This document shows, in pieces, positions 11,123 to 23,960 of a stretch of DNA of 27,830 nucleotides. The stretch comes from Phellopilus nigrolimitatus (lineage: Eukaryota > Basidiomycota > Agaricomycetes > Hymenochaetales > Hymenochaetaceae). The notes beneath the pieces are model-generated. The model was not told where the DNA came from. It made no database searches and worked only from the letters and a program-made list of their open reading frames with translations. Every line of letters begins with the position of its first letter. Within the stretch, counting starts at the first letter, position 1. The position numbers were made by a program, and so were the translations under genes. The stretch covers positions 1-27,830 of the forward strand of contig JAJOHG010000339.1 in the NCBI GenBank assembly GCA_021029095.1. Reading direction: 5' to 3'.

Positions 11123-11585
11123 GGTTGGGAAGGGAGGTCGAAAATAAATAAAATAAAATTTGAATTAAAAAATGAAAAATAGGCGGCTAGGAGGGACCCT
11201 GGACACCCAAGCGTGCGATGATCGACGGACAAGCCGAGATGGATCTCAATCTAAGCCGTCCTCGACAGAGTCGACTGCACTGCACTCAGCCTGAACGCGT
11301 CTCCGTTCTCCAACAAACTACTTGGAAAACAATTCAAATCTGAACATTCAATGGCGGCAAATAAGACAAGTGTCGGTAGGACAAAAACGGTGAGCAAAAT
11401 GCCGACTTGTTTGATTGATTATATCGCTATACTTGAGGAGGAAAGGAGGAAGAAGGGAAAGGAGGAACTAGCGTATCATTCGGCATTGGCTGTGTTGCGC
11501 GCTCTTTGCGGGACTGGAATGGGCTTGGGAACTAGTCCTCCTATTTAAAAGACCATGTCCCCTCCAACAACGGAACAGAGAACAA
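11123..11585. promoter_or_regulatory. Bidirectional promoter between ENP1 and UXS1
   Basis: The two start codons are 463 bp apart and point away from each other. TATTTAAAA at 11542-11550 lies 36 bp upstream of the UXS1 ATG and is a plausible TATA element. A 65-codon ATG frame at 11351-11548 (+) ends inside this element. It would be an upstream ORF only if transcription starts well before the TATA sequence. The ENP1 side carries an A/T-rich block at about 11145-11180. Confidence 0.5.
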
Positions 11586-13246
11586 ATGGCCGCCCCTCAC
11601 AGACAACACGCTTACACACAGTCTGCTAACGTCTCCTTGTTCAACCCACAGACCACCATCCTCGATAAGGAGGGCGTCGAGATCACCTTAGTCGGCTTCA
11701 CCCGCTTCGGCTTCGACTGCGAGGTCCCCCTCCGCGCCCTTCGTGCCCTCTACCTCCGCCCCCACTACGTCAACACCGCAAGCCCAAAGCCCACTCCCGA
11801 TGGCACTGTCTCCCTCGCGCAGGGAATCGTTAGGGTTGACGACGACCATGACATGTTCACCGGCGGCGACGCCGACATGTACCAGTCAAAGTCCATATAC
11901 CATCCCGACTCTCATTCCATCTCCTACACCACACTCTCCCGTTTCCCCCCAGTGAAGCTCCTCCCCCCATTCCAGCGCAAGCGCATACTTGTCACCGGTG
12001 GCGCAGGTTTCGTCGGCTCCCACCTCGTCGATCGGCTCATGCTCCTCGGTCACGAGGTTACCGTGCTTGACAACTTCTTTACCGGTTCTCGCACAAATGT
12101 GAGCCACTGGGTTGGCCACCCTAACTTTGAGATGGTCCGCCACGACGTCGTCGAGCCCTTCATGATCGAATGCGACCGTACGTCTCTCTCTCTCTCTCTA
12201 TTTGATCTTAAAATTCCTAACAACCAGCTAATTTACAATGAGACAGAAATCTACCATTTGGCTTGCCCTGCTTCGCCGCCTCACTACCAGGCGAACCCTG
12301 TGAAAACTATCAAGACTTCCTTCCTTGGTACTCTGAACATGCTCGGTCTCGCCAAACGCACGAAGGCTCGTTTCTTGATCAGCAGTACATCTGGTGCGCT
12401 GCCTAAATTGCTGGGTGTAAACTCTAAACTGAATTTTATGTTCCCACTTTAGAGGTATATGGTGACCCCGAAGTTCACCCACAACCGGAAACTTAGTGCG
12501 TCCTTCTACACTGTACGAATATAATGGATTCAATTTTAATTTAATCGGAACTAGCTGGGGAAATGTCAACCCGATCGGTGTGCGTGCTTGTTACGACGAG
12601 GGAAAGCGCGTAGCCGAGACTATGACATACGCTTTTCATAACCGGGATGGCGTTGACGTGCGAGTAGCCCGGATATTTAATACCTATGGTCAGTACAAAT
12701 TTTTGTTCCTCAAAGAAAAAAGGCGCTGACACGAGTTGATATAGGGCCGAGAAGTATGTGTTATTCCCGAAAGCTACTTGAAAAAGACTAATACTACGTC
12801 TCGCAGTGAATCCGCAGGACGGTCGTGTTGTGTCCAACTTCATCGTGCAGGCACTCCGTGGCGAGGATCTGACAATATACGGCGGCGGGAAGCAGACGCG
12901 CTCGTTCCAGTACATCCACGACCTCATCGACGGCATGATCGCGTGCATGAACTCGGACTTTGACCAGCCGATCAACCTGGGAAACAGCGAGGAGTTCTCG
13001 ATCGGCGAGTTTGCGGACCTCGTGCGCGAGATCGTCGAGAAGGTGCAGCGCGAGGACGGCGAGGAGAACGTGCGCCGCGTCGGCGTGCGCGACATGGAGA
13101 TGCCGAAGGACGACCCGCAGCAGCGCAAGCCAGACACGACGCGTGCGAAGGAGGTGCTCGACTGGCAGCCGCGCTGGACGGTCCGCATGGGCCTGGAGGA
13201 GATGGTGCGCTATTACAAGGCGAAGATGGCTGAGGGCAGCCTCTAA
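11586..13246 (+). CDS. UXS1: UDP-glucuronate decarboxylase (UDP-xylose synthase)
   Basis: NAD-dependent SDR enzyme converting UDP-glucuronate to UDP-xylose, the donor for xylosylated glycans in basidiomycetes. Exons: 11586-12177, 12247-12393, 12453-12495, 12555-12688, 12745-12753, 12807-13246; 1365 nt, 454 aa. An N-terminal extension of about 130 residues with no visible membrane segment precedes the Rossmann motif GGAGFVGSH (from residue 138). The SSTSEVYGDP block follows, then the catalytic Tyr274-Lys278 pair (YDEGK), RIFNTYGPRMNP, and the [13 protein letters not shown] region typical of UXS. Exon 5 is a 9-nt micro-exon that supplies GPR and the first base of Met in the invariant NTYGPRM. 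Without it the motif is lost. Intron 1 begins with a CT dinucleotide run. Confidence 0.97.
12183..12199 (+). repeat. Short CT dinucleotide repeat in UXS1 intron 1
   Basis: About eight CT units directly after the intron donor. This is a simple-sequence tract that may vary in length between strains. Confidence 0.8.
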
Positions 13247-13509
13247 GCGGCGGTACATAGATGCGGACTGTTTGGGTTATACTTTTCTGGTTACAGTAAA
13301 ATTTCCTTCCTTCTTTTCTCAGACTGTAGACCGTGACTATGGGGCACACAAACTGGTAGAATCTCGTTAGACTTTTCATAGGGGCTATGTATTAGATACT
13401 TTATCCCTTTATGTTGTATCGGAGAACACTCCAAGGCTGGCAAGTCCCGATTCGTAATCCGTGCCGACAAGTACGCGGCGTGCCGCCTCTTGGTTTGAAC
13501 ACGCCAACC

Positions 13510-15112
13510 ATGGACGCCAAACTCGCCCAATTGCAGTCGATCAGCCAAAAGGACAAAGCGGCGGGCTACCTCTCTTTGCTCTCCGAGGCGCTCGCGCAGC
13601 CAGACGCCGGCGCGGTGGCGCGCGACGTGCACGCGGTCCTCGAGGCCGCGCTCACGCAGGACCACGTCGGGATCGTCGTCGGGCGCCAGGTGCTCGCGGA
13701 GCTCGTGTCGGGCCTCGCGGGGGGCGCCGCGCGCGACAGGGACCTCAAGAAACGGATCGTGGAGGATGCGCTCGCGATCGCCGCACCGCGCGGCGTGAGC
13801 TTTGAGGAGCAGGTGCATGTGCCAGCCGATTCCGAGGCGAGACTCGGCCTTGCTTACTTTCTTTGGGCGGCGATGAATAGGTCAACAGTCTGCGCTTCCA
13901 GCTTGCGGACCTCCTTGAGGAAGAGGAGGACTGGAGCGGCTCTGCGCACATCCTCACTGGCATCCAGCTAGAGTGCGTACTTTCCCTTTGTCTCCTTCCC
14001 GCTTCCGTTCGCATCTCACATACGCGCTGGATCCTCCAGGCACGCGCAAGACGAGGAGAAACTAAAGGTGTACATCCGCATCGTGCGGCTGCTGCTCGAG
14101 GAGGAGGACTCCGTGCAGGCGGAGACGTACTACAAGCGCGCCGCGCTGCTCGTGAACGCCAAGACAGACCGCGAGACGTCGCTCAACTTCAAGCTCTGCC
14201 AGGCGCGCATCAACGACTACACACGCAAGTTCCTCGAGGCCGCGAGCAGGTACCACGAGCTCAGCTGGGCGGGCGAGGTCGACGAGGAGGAGCGATCAAT
14301 CATGCTGTGCGCGACATCCCTCACTGTACTTGTTTCTTAACTAAAAACAATGCAGGTCGTCCGCAGTGACGTGCGCCGTCCTCGCTCCCGCAGGTCCCAA
14401 CCGTTCGCGCGTGCTCGCATCGCTATGTCGTGACGAGCGCACGACACAGCTGCCGTCGTACAACATCCTTTCCAAGATGTTCCTCGATCGCATTTTGCGC
14501 CTTGCGGAGGTGAAAGAGTTCGAGGCGACACTCAAGTCTCACCAGCTCGCCCGCATCGCACAGTCATCGAATGACCGGCTCGCCGCGTCAGCCTCATCTG
14601 ACGCAGACGACGGTGCCGCGGAGACGGGTGCGGGCGCTGGCGAGGCCGTGTCGACGCGGACGGGCCCGAGCACGGTGCTCGACCGCGCGGTGCTCGAGCA
14701 CAACCTGCTCGCGTCGTCTAAGATTTACAACAACATCACGTTTTACGGGCTCGGTGCGCTGCTTGATCTGACTCCGGGGGCGGCGGAGACAATGGCGCGG
14801 CGGATGATCGAGCAGGGTCGGCTCAAGGGCTCGATCGACCAGGTCGAGCGGCTCATCTGGTTCGAAGACAGTAAGGAGGAGGACGACGCACAAGGCAAGG
14901 CCGGCGGTCTTGGTGAAGTCGATATGCACACAGAAGACACGGGGGCACCGCACACAAAGAAATGGGACATGCAGATTCGAATGACGGCTGCAAACGTGAG
15001 CATTCACTCCTGATCCGTGTCCATACGTTCTAACCAGGCTCCGCTACAGGTCGAATCAATTGTACAACACTTAGCTGACAAAAATCTTGTAACATTTGCC
15101 GCGGCCTCATAA
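13510..15112 (+). CDS. CSN4: COP9 signalosome complex subunit 4
   Basis: PCI-domain subunit of the COP9 signalosome, which removes NEDD8 from cullins and so controls cullin-RING ligases. Exons: 13510-13812, 13881-13972, 14040-14306, 14356-14995, 15050-15112; 1365 nt, 454 aa with the downstream acceptor of the last intron. The N-terminal helical repeats include LRFQLADLLEEEEDW and VYIRIVRLLLEEEDSVQAE. The central part has TCAVLAPAGPNRSRVLASL and the C-terminal PCI/winged-helix part has LDRAVLEHNLLASSKIYNNI, all hallmarks of CSN4. The end, VESIVQHLADKNLV, matches no extra domain. The last intron has two in-frame acceptors (15037 and 15049); the upstream one adds APLQ. It starts 263 bp after UXS1 on the same strand, with its own promoter space. 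Confidence 0.95.
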
Positions 15113-15320
15113 TCAACCCCGCCACTTCTTGTATTCGCAACATCCCTCGTTGCTATAACCTGCTTCTCTCATTCCAACCATATAATGCATGAGTAGATAG
15201 ATCGTCATTAAATGTATCTTTGCATACTTATACAATGAATGTTCGGAGAAGAGAGGGTGGATGAATGTCGGAAAGCAATCCAAAACAGCTAAAGACGTAA
15301 AATAAGTATATCGGCGTGTA
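15113..15320. other. Convergent spacer between CSN4 and the CTD kinase
   Basis: Only 208 bp between two stop codons on opposite strands, so the 3' UTRs probably overlap. No further feature seen. Confidence 0.6.
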
Positions 15321-18300
15321 TCAATGAGGGGGTGGTCCGGATGAGCCAGCAGATGTATTTGTAGATGGGCCGTCAAGTTTCCTGCGCTTCTTCGCACGCT
15401 CGCGCTTCGACTCAAATTCATGCCACTCCCCTTCCAGAGAAGACAGTCTGAGGGAAAGTCAAAATTCGCTAAGACGCAGATAAAATGATGCCAGAGGGCG
15501 TACCCGACAGGAAGCACGGGCGGCGGGTCCTCTTGGCTGAAGTACGGGGCCTCGAGTGCTTGGTCTGCGGTAGCTCGTTGTTCCGGGTCGTACGACAGCA
15601 GAAGTTCGGCCAAGTCAAGACCAGCAGGCGTGAGCCACCTTGATAACTCGTTAGCTCCAGGTAAACTTTTGCGACACAAGTGCGTACTTATGGAATAAAT
15701 CACGGAAGCGGTTGCGAATCGTGTCTTTAGGTTTGACAAGCTCAAACCAGGGCATGTCCGCGAGGTCAGGCCATTCTTCGGACGTAGGTGTGCCGAGAAT
15801 CTTGTAAATGACATCCAGCTGATGGATCTCGTCATTACCCTGGAAAACAGGCTTCTTGCAGAAGAGCTCGAGCATTATGCACCTCCGGAAAAAATGAGTA
15901 ACATTAAATGGTTGGCGTGATTTAAACCAAACATACCCTGCACTCCACATGTCGACCTCTGGTCCATAAACAGTCGTCCCTAGCAACAACTCAGGAGGGC
16001 GATACCAAAGTGTGATTACTCGGTTGGTGTAATCCGCCCGACGACGCTTCTGATAGAACCGAGCGAGCCCGAAATCTGCCAATTTGAGCTCACCACGGTT
16101 GTTGAGAAGAATGTTGGACCCTTTTATGTCCCGATGAATAACACCCTTCCGGTGAAGGTATGACAGACCCTGAAGCATTTGCTGACATAATGATTTGAGG
16201 TGCGCGTTAGTGAAAGCAAACTGTGTCTGGGAAAGAACACCTGTCAAATCATGATCCATGTACTCGAAGACCATGTACACTGATCCTAAAATTTGTTCGC
16301 ATTAGTTCATAATAACGTTCTACCATAAGTAGAAATTGCCATACCATGGTGCACCATCATCTCCATGAGTTGAACGACATTAACATGCCGAAGCGACTGC
16401 AGAAGCTTGATTTCTCGCATTGCAGTAACGGGGAACCCGTCTCGCTCTGCTTCCATTCGGATGCGCTTGAGCGCGACATGAACGCCGCTGACAGTATTTC
16501 GGGCCTTGTACACCTTGCCGAAGGTCCCCTCACCGACCTGACTCACGATCGCGTATAGCTGGTCCCTGGGTACATCCGCAGGCCGTTGCTTCTCGTTCTC
16601 TTCTCCAGCTTGACGCACAGATGGCGAAGGGACGGAACTGTCAAGTTGAACGGGCATGTCCATGGGACGTCCCGATGGCACCGTACCATCTCGACTTGTC
16701 TCCCCATTGGCTGAAATTATGTCGTCGGGAGTAACGACACGATTACCTTGCCTAGGCGTGGTCTCCAATGATGATCCTTCCCGAGTATATACTCCGTTCT
16801 TAACGCGCGGAGATGGCGATCGTCGCACAATATCCCGCTGCGGTCGTGCTTGAGGAACACTCGAGTCCGAGTCATCTTCATCACCAGGAAAAAATCGCTT
16901 GATCGAAGCGCTGCTCTGAACGAGACCGATAGGCTTGAATCCAGCTCTCCGCTTAGCTCCTCTTTGTTGAATACTCATCTGTGCATCGACGACCGCAACC
17001 GGTGATGTCTGCACGACGGGTGTTGCATCCAACAAAGATTTTGCAGGCAAAGCAGTCGCAGGCGGTGGCATAGTCTCATATGGGTCATGATTAGAGGCGG
17101 CAGTATCCATTTCGTAAGATTCTCGGGGTAACGCAACAGAGCTCGTAGACTGTATTAAGTAGATGAATGTCAGATATCCAGGAGTCTGTTGTCGAAGACG
17201 TACCAATCGTCGCTCCAAAGTCTTCCCGCCTTTCGCAGCATGACCATTCCTCACATCGTTGTATTGGCGACCCGACTGGCCAACCGATAGACGCGCCATT
17301 GACTTCGCTTGCAACTCGATATCACGAAGAGAGGTGGCTGTCGGAAGTCGATGCTTGGCTTTGCGCCTAACATCAGGATCTTCGCTACTGCTCCTACTTC
17401 TGCTACGGCTTCGACTAGAACGTGAAGAGATGCTCGGGCGTCGAGGACGACCACGACTCTCGTTCGTGCGCCGCGCCGCGACAGGGGGGGCTGGTGACCA
17501 AGCTGGCGATCTGCTTCGACGATTGATTTTTTTTGTAGCAATGCGCTCAGAACTGACATCCCTTCGGATAATGGGCTCTTCAACCCTTGGACGACGCTGG
17601 GGAGACATAGACCTGGATCTCGAACGATTGGTAGAACGCTTTGAGTATATGGAGACAGCGGGAGACCGCGAGCGCGAGTCCGGAGAGTACGCATGCCTGC
17701 GCTTCCCTGTCAAGGCCTTTGTGTCCTTTGTGTCCTTTGTGTAGTCCTTATTCGCAGGCCGGTAGTCCCTCCTCTGCCAACTAGGAGAAAGAATAGATTA
17801 ACAGAAGTCATACAAAGAGAAATTAGAATTTAAACTTGCTTATTCATGCTGTCGTCCTTCCGCGCATCCCTTTTCTGGTTCGGTAAGCCTTTCTTCTTAT
17901 TTTTTCCAAGCTTTTTATTGCTGTTCCGTAGTGAAGGTGGTTGGAAGTCGGTACGCTCATAGCGTTGAGGCTGGCCGCCGTCTCGTTCTCGAGACTTCCA
18001 AGTTGGCGCAGGTTCCCATTGACGATCAACATGGGACGAGCGTTCTGCTTCTCGCCCCCTCTCGCGTTCGCGATCCGGATCTCGCTCTCGGTCATGATTC
18101 GAAGTTCTCCACTGCTGTCGACTGTCGGCGCCTTCGGACCAGTTTGAAGATCTACGATCACGACTTGAATCTTCGGTCCATCCTTCGTCTTTCGCTCGCC
18201 AACCGTGCGATTGATGTGAGTACTTGTCGTCCCTGCTATATCTCCCTTTCTCCAACTCCTGCCGGGCTTCATCACGAGGCCAATCGTCATACCCTTTCCC

Positions 18301-18765
18301 GGTTTTGCTTCCCTCATCGTATCTTGAGAGAACAGTTGTTACAGGCCACGTCCGACTCTCTGAAAATGAGGCCGTGCTGTACCTATGATCATCGCGTTTC
18401 GCCCATTCCCGACTCGCTGACGAGTAGTGCGAGGGCTCGGTAGGGCGACTGGGCCAGCTTTCAGAGCGGTCGTAATAGTCCTCTCGACGCGGTTGAGTGT
18501 ACCCGTCGTCACGATAGCGCTCGTGAGTGGAAGAGTAAGCTGCGTCTGACATTCTCCACTCTTCAGAACGATGGCCACGGGACGTTGGATCGGGGTAGGC
18601 GCGATGCGGCGTCGACGTGCTACCGTACACTTCAGCCCTACTCGAATGATGCTGCGAACGGCTGTACGACTCAGAGCGACGGTCGTCTACTCGTGAGACA
18701 GCCAACAGCTCATCGTCATCACCGTGCCGCTGGTGCCTTCTAGATCTCGCGTGTGACGAATGCAT
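15321..18765 (-). CDS. CTK1: CTK1/CDK12-type cyclin-dependent kinase with RS-rich N-terminus
   Basis: Kinase of the CTDK-I/CDK12 type, expected to phosphorylate Ser2 of the RNA polymerase II C-terminal domain with cyclin K/Ctk2. Exons in coding order: 18765-17836, 17773-17204, 17149-16345, 16285-15937, 15882-15688, 15638-15504, 15447-15321; 3111 nt, 1036 aa. Residues 1-500 are disordered and rich in Arg, Ser, Glu and Asp (SRSRSRS, DRERERGRE runs), as in CDK12 and fungal CTK1. The kinase domain has GEGTFGKVY from residue 706, Lys728 in VALKRI, the cyclin-binding helix PVTAMREI, HRDIKGSN with catalytic Asp821, and DFG at 839-841. The T-loop contains YTNRVITLWYRPPE and the domain continues to about 1000. 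Exon 1 (310 codons) joins exon 2 only through a 62-nt intron with a GTTTAA donor; unspliced, it would look like a separate gene. The substrate assignment comes from the family. Confidence 0.92.
17716..17742 (-). repeat. Three 9-bp tandem repeats coding for a KDT/DTK run
   Basis: CCTTTGTGT is repeated three times without mismatch on the plus strand. Read on the minus strand within CTK1 exon 2, it encodes a run of Asp-Thr-Lys. The length is a multiple of three, so unit-number changes would keep the frame. Confidence 0.85.
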
Positions 18766-19630
18766 GAGTAGTTAGAGATGTAAATGAAGCAGGAACGGGT
18801 GGAAGGTTGAGTTGAAGGTTGTTGCCGGGTTTTACACAATGTGTTGTTGCTGTCTCAGGTGTATAGTCGCGAAAAAAAGAACCGCAGAGAACGATCCTGA
18901 GTTACGTGACCCGTCCTGGAAAGAGGTCGCTCCCGAACTCGCTACAGACGGCCTCTCAGCCACTCAGACCAAACACCCCGCTCTTGCTGTCCAAGGGAAG
19001 AGAACGTAAGCCAACAGTTGTAACGAATGCGCGGCACCACAGTAGAGGCGATCAGAAAAGACCGGTTCTCAACTTACTCACTGTTCTGGATTGGTGCCGC
19101 TCTTGGGCTTAAAGAACAGGAGACAACAATTAGCACATACCACTTATCTTCTGTATGGAGACAGACCTACCACTTACGTGTAATGTGCCTATGGTGTATA
19201 TTCGCGCAGAGTGATAAGTTCCAATTCAAAATTGACGCGGGAAACGCGTCTTTGCAGTCCTGACGCCCAAATCTGCAGGTGATTTTTGCCGCGTATCGTC
19301 CTATTGGACGTAGTGTGGTAACTCGTCGAGTTCTTCACCTGTATGACGGTGCAGAGCTCAGACGCAAAACCGCTCAATCTTGCGCAAGCATATTGTCGTA
19401 CTTACAAGCTATAAACGCGCGGTGACTGTAAAAGTCAGAACCTTACAGCTACACGCCGAATCCGGAAAATGTAGTCACCGGTGGCGCTGTATGGCAGAGC
19501 CACATGTGGATGCATAGTAGCGACAACCGAATGCGCGAGGATTAGGTCGAGATCAGGGAGAACCGCTTACACCACCCGGAGATATGCAATACAAGAATGA
19601 TAATACATAACCAATTACATGCAGCAGCTG
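18766..19630. other. Spacer between CTK1 and the DCAF6-like gene
   Basis: 865 bp upstream of CTK1 and downstream of the DCAF6-like gene, both on the minus strand. Frames of up to 78 codons occur on the plus strand (18812-19263), but none has a recognisable motif or consistent splice joins. A short word, TACCACTTA, occurs twice near 19139 and 19169. The stretch probably holds the CTK1 promoter and the DCAF 3' UTR. Confidence 0.45.
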
Positions 19631-22067
19631 CTACTGGGGTGTACATTGAGAGGCTCCATCCTCGGATTCATCATCTCCCTCTTGCCGCAGAGCCATCCCA
19701 TACCGCGTGAGCAGACTGGCAAATCCAAATTGCATCACAGATCTACGGGCCGTAGAGTCGGAGGAGTTCCTTTTTATGATTGCGTCGGCATTGCGCATTC
19801 TGGAGAAACTTGATTGCTTCTCTGTCGGAGCAAAAAGCTGATAGAGAGTAAAGGTGAGGGATATTTTATACATCGAAAAATAGAAGTTTACCTTGATAGT
19901 TGTATCGATTCCGCTGCATGCAACGAGAGGCAAACGGGGATGGTTTTCAATGACGTTGACAACAGACCCATCTCCCTCGTAAATTCCATGCAACCGACCA
20001 CTGTTCTTTTCCCATAGGAAGAAATTCCCGTCGTCAGAACCAGAAGCAACGAATTCGTCTTCTACGCCTATGAAATTCACTATGGCAAAAATGGCTTTAT
20101 CAATGACGTCTGCACAAGGAGAATATACGCACCGTCCTTGACTGTCTCGATATTACAATGGCCGTCGAAGCGCCTTCGAGGCAAAATGGTGGGCGACTTA
20201 AACTTCTCGTCGAGCTCCGGAAAAGGTACCCCACTCTCCTCATCTTCTTCATCTTCTTCACCTTCGTCATCAGATTCTTCATGTAGCTGTGGGTCAACAA
20301 AATCGTCTGATGTCTGGAGGCCTTCCGCATTCAATTGAGAGCCTTCGGAGCTAGATGCAGATGGGGTCGTCGAATCTTCGTCGCTTAACCCTAAGTCTAA
20401 GGTAGGCTCTTTCGGAGACAATTTGCGTTTCTTAGGATTCGGAGGCAAAATCGACGCACGCCGTGCTGCAAATTCGCAAGGTTGGTCGAGCACAGAGTAG
20501 AGGTAAACAGCATCTGCGCTGTATGCTGCATGTGATTTGAAAATGGCACCAAAAGACCAAGGATATCAGTAAAACAAATAAACATATTGCTTTGTGACAC
20601 TGACAAAGTAGTACCTGATGCTGAGATCAAGTCCTGTCCATGAGAGTAAAGTAAGCCAATTTCATACCTCGTGTCCGTTAGTCTGAGCCATGCGAGCGCC
20701 AGTGATATGTTCGCCTCGACGAGAGACCCTCTGTGTTCGCCCAAACCGACGCACACAAGTTACGTAGTTTTCGTCCGTACATGGTACTCCCCATTCCCCT
20801 TGCAGTGTTCGACCGACCTGGCGGCGATCGAAAAGGTAACCCTATAGTAGAGTATTAGAAAGCTGCCCGCAAGCCTTGACAATTCTTGTATTGACGGAGG
20901 AAAAGTCATAGAAGCTCACATGTGGTGACTCTCCAGCAACTACAAAAGTGTAGGGGGCAAGGGGAGAAAGGGCAAGAGTCGACAGGTCATGAGGCAGTTG
21001 TACGAGAGGCGGCGGACATATGCCACGTGTTCTCGTACAACGATGAGGAGTGCGTAGATCATGCTGCCGAACAGCTCCATCCTTGAAATAAGGAGAAACG
21101 TTAAGTAGAATAGACAGCACGCCAATGATCAGAATTCCAACCTCGGCCACCGTTAAAAATGTATCAGAACTCTCCTCTGTTACTATGCGTTTCGTACGCC
21201 CCGAATGGCATTTCAGGACTCGAATACATGTATCCCTTTCACTAAAATGAAGCTCCGGCCCTTGTCCGACTGTCGTCAACGCACGTTCCACATCGAATAC
21301 ACGGACTTCGCGATCTCCGGCAACGGATGCTCTGCGAAGGTTTTCAAGTTCCGATTTAAAACGTAAGTACTAGTAGTGTCAGATTGTGAAATCGACTGGC
21401 TATGAAAGAGACATACATCCGCGAGGACCAGGGTAACACCTGCGCGTTGAAGATATTGGCGGTGTGTCCAGTATGAATTACGGAGCTTTGCTTATAAGGG
21501 TATGGTGTTGATGTGTCGCTTGGATCAAGTCTCCACAATCTCAATCTGCGAGGGAACAGGAAAATGGTCAGAATCTCAGATAGTAACACTTACAAATAAC
21601 GCTCACGTTCTATCATCCCCTCCGCTAATGAGGACATCGCCATTAAGTGCCCAGCTCAGGGCATTTACGCATCTAAGTCAGTTCCAACCAATAGTTCGTC
21701 AATGTTACCCCGGCCCAACATTTTTGGTACCAACGAACCCTGTATGTCCATATGCGTCGTCATCCCCAAGCACATTGACCCTATCCAGCGTTCCTCGGAA
21801 TGCTCGTTTCAACGCCTTGCGTTGAAAAGCGTATGTCGCGGCTGATAGCAAAGGTGACTCTGTACGATCGTGCAGGAGTCTATGCATGCTTGATCGACTT
21901 TCATGGGTTTTTGGAGAATAGGACGTATTGAGAGATGAGTTCTCTACAGAGGTCCGGGGCGGAGCTAGCTGGGGAATATTACTTGTACTAGGCTGGCTCT
22001 CGTCAGCTTCACGTTTGGAATCACTCTCAAGCACGAAGTCGGCCCAAGGATTAATTTCCATGTTCAT
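19631..22067 (-). CDS. DCAF6/IQW1-like WD40 substrate receptor of CUL4-DDB1
   Basis: WD40 protein of the DCAF5/6/8 group, expected to dock substrates on CUL4-DDB1-RBX1 ubiquitin ligases; fission yeast Iqw1 is a member. Exons in coding order: 22067-21739, 21672-21607, 21545-21417, 21331-21142, 21081-20920, 20841-20668, 20614-20605, 20525-20133, 20079-19892, 19837-19631; 1848 nt, 615 aa. Family landmarks: HDRTESPL near the start, DDAYGHTGCVNALSW, SGGDDRTLRLW, AGDREVRVFDVER, the DLR box in QHDLRTPHRC, RRGEHITGARM, and YSADAVYLYS. An acidic insert (about residues 430-480) follows, then the conserved block RRRFDGHCNIETVKDVNF and SGSDDGNFFLWE. The VLL triplet before SYSADAV comes from a 10-nt micro-exon. 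The last exon encodes a basic then acidic tail. Which member (5, 6 or 8) is closest cannot be settled by eye. Confidence 0.9.
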
Positions 22068-22433
22068 ACCCTTGTTCGTGTATTCCTTCAGTGAACTGTT
22101 TAATCAGACTTTCAGTCGAAACAAAAGCTCAGGGCAGACGAGTTTGGGCAAGAGCGTATCGTGTACTGGAAGTTGAACATAGATGTGGTGGAATGAGAGT
22201 AACTCCCTACTCTTAAATCATCGGCGGCTGAAGCCGGATCGACGCAGTCTCGCAAACACGTGTCTAACGGAATAAATAGTGCCATTTCGTTCGATGACCA
22301 CTAAGACATTAAAAGAATGCAGAAGCTGCACTACAGTCATCGTAAAGGAAGCTTAGAGTCCGTGCAAGACATCACAAACTTTCCTGCCATACATAATGAA
22401 AGCGAAACGGAGAGTAGCGAAGAAGTCGAGAGT
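22068..22433. other. Spacer between the DCAF6-like gene and PEP4
   Basis: 366 bp that must serve as PEP4 3' UTR and DCAF6-like promoter, since both genes run on the minus strand. A plus-strand frame of 71 codons (22317-22532) overlaps the PEP4 3' end and looks like a shadow. Nothing else is recognisable. Confidence 0.5.

Positions 22434-23960
<1,527 letters not shown>

Noticed and set aside
13291..13818. 175-codon minus-strand frame opposite CSN4 exon 1
   Set aside because: Antisense shadow of a GC-rich exon; no recognisable motif.
18812..19263. Plus-strand frames that might form a small gene between CTK1 and the DCAF6-like gene
   Set aside because: Three short frames without a shared splice-compatible phase or recognisable motif; probably CTK1 promoter.
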